Translations under genes and position numbers: made by a program
The notes under the pieces: generated by a model
Databases searched by the model: none
Told to the model about the DNA's origin: nothing
What the model saw: only the letters and a program-made list of their open reading frames with translations
Shown here: piece after piece, positions 58,387 to 64,000 of the stretch
Layout of the letters: every line of letters starts with the position of its first letter
How positions within the stretch are numbered: position 1 is the first letter of the stretch
Assembly: GCA_014843695.1 (NCBI GenBank)
Contig: CM026390.1
Location: 99,296,362-99,360,361, forward strand
Direction: 5' to 3'
DNA from: Archivesica marissinica
Lineage: Eukaryota > Mollusca > Bivalvia > Venerida > Vesicomyidae
Length of the DNA: 64,000 bases

Positions 58387-58590
58387 CAGTCTACATCCGT
58401 TATGTCAATGTCGGTTATGTTGAATTCTCCGGTTATCTCGAAGTCGGATCAAATTCCCATTCAGACACTATCGTTATCATTGTACATATAAACTGGCTCT
58501 GTTTATATCGAATTTTGTTAAGTCGAACTTCGGTTATTTTCAAAGTATTTTGTTCGGTCCGACGGAATTCGACATAACGGATGTAGACTA
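58387..58590 (-). mobile_element. TA-MITE family 1, copy 2
   Basis: A 204-bp element flanked by TA at 58385-58386 and 58591-58592. The left end is CAGTCTACATCCGTTATGTC; the right end, reversed, is TAGTCTACATCCGTTATGTC. It is in the opposite orientation to 42843-43040 and shares ATAAACTGGCTCTGTTTATA-type inner blocks with it. Confidence 0.88.
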
Positions 58591-58592
58591 TA

Positions 58593-59371
58593 CACTGTTA
58601 CGTCATCTCATGTGTTTCTAAATGTCAGCATAAAAACAGTCTACGCCATCCATTGTATGTTATCTCTCTTGAACTTTTCGTCATTTTTTGTAACATTTCT
58701 TTCGTCATTTAGACAGTGACTGAGATGTCATTTACTGTCATCAAATAATAATAACATCAATCAGAAAAACATAAAACTAAGCTGTAGACTTAATGTCCAT
58801 CATTTTGCTGTCAATATTGATTCAAGAAGTGAAACACAGATAATCAAGCAATGTTTGATCAGGCTTTCTCCTTATAGCTTGTACATTAATACCAGTCTGT
58901 ATGGCAATTCATCATTTTGACATTAGATATAAAACTTATTAGGACCACTATGATAAAAAAAAACACTATTACTATCTTGTTTGTAAAGTCCAACGATGAC
59001 GTGTAGTTGTAAAACACGAGTATGTCCCGACTTTGCGGCTACATTTATAGTAATGAAATAAGGAGAAAACACGATAGTTTCTTGTCGACAGTGTCTTGTG
59101 TTGTCGACAGTGTCTTGTGTACATACACTAGGATGTGCTCGGTAATAGCTTTATCATGTATTGTTGGATGTATTGTTTCTGTATTCAGAGGGATATTAGT
59201 TTGGGATAGATATTGACAAAAGATACTGGCCACTAATAATGGCACGATGATAATTACTGTTTACTATTTTATTATTATTAATAGATAAAATAGACAAGGT
59301 AAACATTTTTTTATTTCTATGTGATGTTGATTTACAAAGAATGAAATATGTTTTAAATTATACTAAATATA
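58593..59371. other. Low-copy segment
   Basis: One small duplication, GTCGACAGTGTCTTGTGT twice at 59085-59119. Short frames on both strands around it are not recognised. No gene is supported. Confidence 0.5.
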
Positions 59372-59375
59372 TTAA

Positions 59376-59606
59376 CTTTGCCTGCTGAGTAAATAAAATC
59401 ACATTTTCAAACAACATAGATTCAGATCAGCCGCGGCGTAACACCACGTCTGATCAGGATCTATGTTGTTTGCTATTCAGCCAAATGTTTTAGCTCCACT
59501 GTCCTAATAACAAACAGCATAGAACCTGATTAGACAGACAATTCTGTGCAGTCTGATTTGGCTATGCTGTTTGCAAAAGTTTTATCTGCCGTTAGCATGC
59601 AACGGG
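59376..59606 (+). mobile_element. TTAA-MITE family 3, copy 2
   Basis: TTAA lies at 59372-59375 and 59607-59610. The outer ends are degenerate (CTTTGCCTGCTGAG against CCCGTTGCATGCTAAC reversed), but the internal hairpin at 59408-59471 (CAAACAACATAGATTCAGAT and its near-complement) and the CATAGAACCTGATTAGAC block match the copy at 60.1 kb. Confidence 0.82.
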
Positions 59607-60031
59607 TTAAAGCTATAAATAAAATCTGGTTCAAACCTACAAAATTTCAATAATACAAATTTTCTTAATAACATACACTGCCATTAAGTAAAACTATGGG
59701 TGTAATATCTCTCAGATAAGCAGTAAAATACAACACTACTGAACTTCATTTATCAATACAGTACAATGAAAATACAGTTTGACTTGACAGCGAAAAGAAG
59801 TAGAAAAGAAATACATTTAGCATTGCAGTTTTCTATTGCATATGAAGTAATGTTAGATCAAGGTAATGCCTTTCAACACATTTGATGCTATCTTTGTTTT
59901 CAGTTGCATTAATGTATTATTACTTTGGTCATGAAATGATTGAAAAAATAGCAAACAAAAAGCATACAATCAGTCATCGCAGGTCTCGCGTCAATCCCGC
60001 AATCCAAGCAAAATTATTGTAATTAACACTA

Positions 60032-60451
60032 CAAGTCAAACTTGTCTTAAGCAGTCAGCCAAGGGAATCACAAAATGGTTGCTTAGCACAGGTGGCTGCT
60101 TAACCCATTTCATTTTGGATACATTTAAAGGCTTTTGCAAACAACATAGATCCAGATCAGCCGCAGCGTAACGCTGCGTGCTGATCAGGATCTATGTTGT
60201 TTGCTACATAGCCAAGTGTCTTAGCAAGATCATCTGAATAGCAAACAGCATAGAGCCTGATCAAACAGCACGTTCCATGACGGCTGATCTGGCTCTATGT
60301 TCTTTGCAAATACTGTTTGAACGGTATCCAGAATGAAATGGGTTAATAGAGGGCAAGTGTATAATAAATCAACATATTGGGAATCTAGAAACTAGCTGCT
60401 TAATACAGGTTGGCTGCTTAATAGAGGGGACCACTAACACAGGTTTGACTG
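60032..60451 (+). mobile_element. TA-MITE family 2, copy 1, interrupted by a TTAA-MITE
   Basis: The left end TA-CAAGTCAAACTTGTCTTAAG and right end, reversed, CAGTCAAACCTGTGTTAGTG are flanked by TA at 60030-60031 and 60452-60453. Removing 60104-60346 restores a 177-bp element like the 160-bp copy at 61046-61205, with GCTGCTTAATAGAGG across the junction. Its CAGTCAAACYTGT terminus is also that of TA-MITE family 3. Confidence 0.88.
60104..60342 (+). mobile_element. TTAA-MITE family 3, copy 1 (nested)
   Basis: A 239-bp element with TTAA at 60100-60103 and 60343-60346. The terminal inverted repeats are nearly perfect: CCCATTTCATTTTGGATAC against CCCATTTCATTCTGGATAC reversed. It has two internal hairpins, 60137-60204 (33-bp arms, GCAAACAACATAGATCCAGA) and about 60239-60307 (CAAACAGCATAGAGCC). 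Confidence 0.93.
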
Positions 60452-60453
60452 TA

Positions 60454-60640
60454 TATTACACAAGTAATTTCCAAAAGACATGATATAAATGTCCTGTAAC
60501 GGCAAAGTGACCATTAACTGGCAATATTTGTTTTAATTGATAATTGGATGCCGAAGTTTCCTTGTAAATAAGTGCAGGCCACACAAATTTCTATTTCATT
60601 ATAACTTTATAAAATGGATAATAATCTCAATGTTGTTCAT
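60454..60640. other. Low-copy spacer
   Basis: Unique AT-rich sequence with nothing supported. Confidence 0.45.
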
Positions 60641-60763
60641 AAATACATGCAAGTAGCAACTAAATCTGCTAAATACATGCAAGTAGCAACTAAATCTGCT
60701 AAATACATGCAAGTAGCAACTAAATCTGCTAAATACATGCAAGTAGCAACTAAATCTGCTAAA
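60641..60763. repeat. 30-bp tandem repeat, four perfect copies
   Basis: AAATACATGCAAGTAGCAAC plus TAAATCTGCT, four copies without visible change. The surrounding 68-codon frame (60614-60820) is open only because the period is ten codons. Confidence 0.95.
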
Positions 60764-61045
60764 TGGGATATATATCTATTTTGTTATCTAACTACTAATG
60801 CATGTTACTGGGGGGAGTGAGATGTCAGCGTATTCCGCTGTAGATCATAAGTGGTTAAGTGCAGGTTAATGCTGCCTGTCATTAGCACATAGCCGTTACC
60901 GGGGAACGAAGTTATGCAGCTTGTCACCGACACTCGACTATACACAGCAATACGTGACCGCTTATAGCAAAATGGACAACATGTCTGCACGGTCTCCATA
61001 ATAATCTGTATAATATTGAGAGTTTATTATCTACACTTCATAATA

Positions 61046-61205
61046 CAGTCCAACCTGTGTTAGTGGTCACCTCTATTAAGCAGCCAGTTTCCAGATTCCC
61101 AATATGCTGTGTTGTTATACATTTGACCTCTATTAAGCAGCCACCTGTGCTAAGCAGCCAATTTCTGAGATTCCCTTGGCTGGCTGCAGAAGACAGGTTT
61201 GACTG
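61046..61205 (+). mobile_element. TA-MITE family 2, copy 2
   Basis: A 160-bp element flanked by TA at 61044-61045 and 61206-61207. The ends are CAGTCCAACCTGTGTTAGTG and, reversed, CAGTCAAACCTGTCTTCTGC. Inside, TATTAAGCAGCCA occurs twice. No coding capacity is seen. Confidence 0.88.
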
Positions 61206-61207
61206 TA

Positions 61208-61728
61208 TACAGCTTTGAACATTACCAGAATCCTATCTGGTATATGCAGACAGTTCCTACAATAGTTTCTATCAGATGATTCATAATTGTCTCCTCAGTG
61301 GTGTCTCAGTTATCTGCAGATGTGAAACAAATATTAAATTTCTCAGAAATGATCACCTCTCAAAAACAGCCACCATGTAACATACACCTTTGTACCAGGC
61401 ATTGATGCTCGAATAGAACTGGTAGATTTCTATTTGGATATTGGTTAACGTTTATATAGGTCTTCAAGTATTAAATAGACATTTTTTAATAATATTTGGA
61501 CGCAAGTCCTTAGATTGTGAGCTAATATCGGGAATACTGTACGGCAATATATTTTTAAACATACGCCATACTGCCACAACAGACTACGACACATGCTATA
61601 CAATAACACAATCAAAAGGAACTTCTCAATCCTCTGCGTTCTATTTGTAACATTATTCAAGATGTATTAACTTTATATCTTACAGGAACTATGAAACTAA
61701 CGCTCAAGTTAATACATTAAATGGCCAT
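61208..61728. other. Low-copy segment
   Basis: Unique DNA with overlapping 69- and 71-codon frames on opposite strands (61441-61660), neither recognised. No gene is supported. Confidence 0.5.
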
Positions 61729-61966
61729 TGGTGGAAGTTGTGATAGCGCAGTGGTAGCGCGGTCGCTTCAGGTGCGATAGGCCCGTGGTTCGAGCCCCGC
61801 CGGAGCCGTTACGATGGTACCCTTAGGCAAGGCATTTAAATTCCACATTGCCTCTCTCTCCCTCGTAGCGATGGATTCCATCAGGATATGAGGTCTCGAG
61901 AGTGATTAATATAAGTTGAAAGAACTTGTTTCGCAATCAAGCTAAAATAAATTTGTATAAACTAAC
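61729..61966 (+). mobile_element. SINE-D copy 4 (best preserved head)
   Basis: The head GATAGCGCAGTGGTAGCGCG (A-box) and GTGGTTCGAGCCCCG (B-box) are intact. The body has CCTTAGGCAAGGCATTTAAA and TCCACATTGCCTC, and the tail AAGCTAAAATAAATTTGTAT. TGGCCAT flanks it at 61722-61728 and 61967-61973, a short possible target-site duplication. It resembles a tRNA gene but has the SINE body attached. Confidence 0.92.
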
Positions 61967-62110
61967 TGGCCATACAACACTAGTAATCTTTTATTTCATC
62001 CGATATCAAAAAATACAGACATCCCTAACATTATGAACACCGGAAGTGCCTATATATACAGCATCAGCAGCCGGTGTTCATCACTTATCAGTTAGTAGTG
62101 ATTTAAGTGT

Positions 62111-62335
62111 ACATCACAAGATAGTGTTGCTTCATTATCCCTGTATGTGTTGAGGAATCACACAAGATAGTGTTGCTTCATTATCCCTGTATGTGTTGAG
62201 GAATCACACAAGATAGTGTTGCTTCATTATCCCTGTATGTGTTGAGGAATCACACAAGATAGTGTTGCTTCATTATCCCTGTATGTGTTGAGGAATCACA
62301 CAAGATAGTGTTGCTTCATTATCCCTGTATGTGTC
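62111..62335. repeat. 46-bp tandem repeat, about five copies
   Basis: Copies of a unit containing GATAGTGTTGCTTCATTATC followed by CCTGTATGTGTTGAGG are nearly identical. The last copy breaks off at TATGTGTCAACC. Confidence 0.95.
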
Positions 62336-62373
62336 AACCAATCATACCTATTATCAATGGTGATCAAGGAAGT

Positions 62374-62387
62374 GGGGGGGGGGGGGG
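62374..62387. repeat. G14 homopolymer
   Basis: A run of 14 G. It is prone to slippage and sequencing length error. Confidence 0.9.
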
Positions 62388-62480
62388 TCAGCAGTTTCAT
62401 CTTATACAACCCATTTCAAAGTCAAGCAGACATGAAAAATGTACTCCCCTACTGGTTTGAAAGTTTAACTTGGATTTAAA

Positions 62481-62737
62481 TAACACCATCTAGTAGCAAT
62501 GTCAACAACACCATCTAGTAGCAATGTCAACAACACCATCTAGTAGCAATGTCAACAACACCATCTAGTAGCAATGTCAACAACACCATCAAGTAGCAAT
62601 GTCCACAACACCATCTAGTAGCAATGTCAACAACACCATCAAGTAGCAATGTCCACAACACCATCTAGTAGCAATGTCAACAACACCATCTAGTAGCAAT
62701 GTCAACAACACCATCAAGTAGCAATGTCCACAACACC
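62481..62737. repeat. 25-bp minisatellite, about ten copies
   Basis: The unit contains CATCTAGTAGCAATGTCAAC plus AACAC. CATCAAGTAG with GTCCAC replaces CATCTAGTAG with GTCAAC in some copies, the two changes going together. Confidence 0.94.
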
Positions 62738-62786
62738 TATTGTTTCTTAGTTTCCTGGCACATAGCATAAACAAAAGTGTTATATC

Positions 62787-63013
62787 GTGTGTGTTACGTT
62801 TATCTATCGTCGCTACCGGTTACCCATATGAGCGATGCCTCCTGAAGAGATTAGTCATTTTAGATTTTTGGAGGATAGTGCAATGATACAGACAGAGACC
62901 CAATACAGAGTCTTCTCTGGTTCTTTTACGTGCACAGGGTATAGCACCGACACGAGACTTCGGTTTAAAGTCCCATCTGAAAGACTGTTAATTTAATTAG
63001 GGTCAGACAGGGG
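62787..63013 (-). mobile_element. SINE-C copy 8 (head lost)
   Basis: The tail (on plus: GTTACGTTTATCTATCGTCG), body and TTAGGGTCAGACAGGGG are present; the match ends there, before the B-box. It has no 85-bp extension. Confidence 0.88.
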
Positions 63014-63072
63014 TGCTATAATTTGCAACATACACTTTCATACATGTATATTGCTACAGTACAAACAACTTA

Positions 63073-63246
63073 ATGTGGAATTTAAGTGCCTTGACATAAC
63101 AGTTCGCTCCAAGAAGTAGCCTTTACAATTGTGTCCTTAGGAATTCCACATTGCCTCTTCTCTCTCCCTCACGGCGATTGATTCCATCAATTAATATAAT
63201 GTTGTAAGAACTTGTTTTGCAATCGAGCTAAAATAAATTTGTATAA
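63073..63246 (+). mobile_element. SINE-D copy 5 (rearranged)
   Basis: From about 63095 it reads in plus orientation: GTTCGCTCC, GTGTCCTTAGGAATTCCACA, TTGCCTCTTCTCTCTCCCTC and the tail GAGCTAAAATAAATTTGTAT. The 22 bp before it (63073-63094, AATGTGGAATTTAAGTGCCT) are the same SINE's body in the opposite orientation, so the copy is inverted at its left end. Confidence 0.78.
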
Positions 63247-63310
63247 TCTAGTTGGATTATTCATGGCCAGAACCAATTAAAAATTCACAATTTGTTCTAA
63301 CAGCCATTAA

Positions 63311-63548
63311 CCCTTTCAACCCCACAGGCCTCTAAATAGGCTTATGAAAAGTGTAGATCCAGATGAGCCGGCTCGCAACGAGCCGTCTCATCAGGATCTG
63401 CACTTTTTTGCCAGTAATAATTATTACTATTTTTAGATAAAATTACCCATTTTGATAAATGAACTGATCCAAATGTAATTTTGTTATTAATTTATTGGTC
63501 TAAAAATATCATGGACCAGTCCATGTCAGTTACTTGGGGTTGAAAGGG
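63311..63548 (+). mobile_element. TTAA-MITE family 1, copy 5
   Basis: A 238-bp element with TTAA at 63307-63310; the right site has changed to ATAA (63549-63552). The ends are CCCTTTCAACCCCA and, reversed, CCCTTTCAACCCCA. The palindrome apex is GGCTCGCAACGAGCC. It closely resembles copy 3 at 35.7 kb. Confidence 0.92.
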
Positions 63549-63834
63549 ATAAATAATACACCAATTGCAATAGCCTCATTATAATATTAGCCATTAAAAA
63601 TATCACTCGTATATTTTACGTTTATGTATCAAGTTTTAAAAGATGACATAATTTTACAGTGTGTTAATTTTCCTATGCAAAATTTACATCATAAGTAAAC
63701 ACTCTATATTATTTGAAACACAGTGACTGCATTATAAAACATTTCAACATGCTGTAATTAAGTCATAGCTAATTAACAGGAGGACACACATGAGTAACAC
63801 ATTCTTTCATTTAGGATCACTAATGCATGACAAT

Positions 63835-64000
63835 TAGTTTATACAAATTTATTTTAGCTTGATTGCGAAACAAGTTCATACAACTTATATTAATCACTAT
63901 CGAGATCTCATTCCTGATGGAATCCATCGCCACGAGGGAGAGAGAAGAGGCAATGTGGAATTTAAATGCCTTGCCTAAGGGCACAATCGTAATGGCTCCA
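63835..64000 (-). mobile_element. SINE-D copy 6 (cut by window end)
   Basis: On plus: the tail TATACAAATTTATTTTAGCT and GCGAAACAAGTTC, then GGAATCCATCGCCACGAGGG, GGCAATGTGGAATTTAAATG and CCTTGCCTAAGGGCACAATC. The tRNA-like head would lie beyond 64000. Confidence 0.9.

Noticed and set aside
61731..61812. True tRNA gene
   Set aside because: A-box and B-box are good, but the same SINE body and tail follow as in other SINE-D copies and there is no clean acceptor stem.
1..64000. Bias of array periods toward multiples of three
   Set aside because: By my count 15 of about 32 arrays have such a period, only modestly above one third, and arrays with open frames are easier to notice.

Overview
This window reads as non-coding metazoan nuclear DNA, most likely from a bivalve mollusc and plausibly a heterodont. 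That guess rests on the AT-rich background, several tRNA-headed SINE families, short TTAA- and TA-flanked MITEs, and a very high density of minisatellites. The lineage is inferred from recalled repeat styles, not from a search. I find no protein-coding gene, rRNA gene, genuine tRNA gene or CRISPR array that I can support. Nearly every long open frame lies in a tandem array whose period is a multiple of three, so it is open in several frames and on both strands. By my span estimates about 31 kb, nearly half the window, is tandem repeat in some 35 arrays with units of 17 to 118 bp.

Layout. From 1 to 8.8 kb there are six arrays (28, 54/34, 66-70, 66, 22 and about 78 bp units), a SINE inserted in the second array, and a TTAA-MITE at 3.3 kb with its own empty-site duplicate 0.2 kb away. 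From 9 to 15.6 kb there is a 17-bp array, a TTAA-MITE inflated by exactly 43 copies of a 33-bp unit taken from its own end, a 51-bp array, a SINE fragment and a 46-bp array. From 15.6 to 25.4 kb the DNA is mostly low-copy, with a long foldback element, 22-bp and 45-bp arrays, a hAT-like MITE and SINEs. From 25.46 to 28.08 kb a second TTAA-MITE family has one member whose two ends have expanded into nested arrays (27, 65, about 118 and 85 bp). From 28 to 43 kb there are SINEs, 58-, 31-, 39- and 36-bp arrays and several MITEs. From 43.7 to 54.2 kb large arrays are almost continuous (31, 39, about 41, 34 and 34 bp), including a 1,671-nt stretch with no G on the given strand. From 54.2 to 64 kb there are nested SINE and MITE insertions, in-frame 21/24-bp repeats, a 24-bp array and more SINEs.

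The most notable result is that two unrelated-looking minisatellite blocks (9963-11591 and 25464-28080) are internally expanded piggyBac-like MITEs. In both, the amplified unit is the element's own terminal segment. Compact relatives of each element are in the same window, so the origin of the arrays can be read directly from the sequence.
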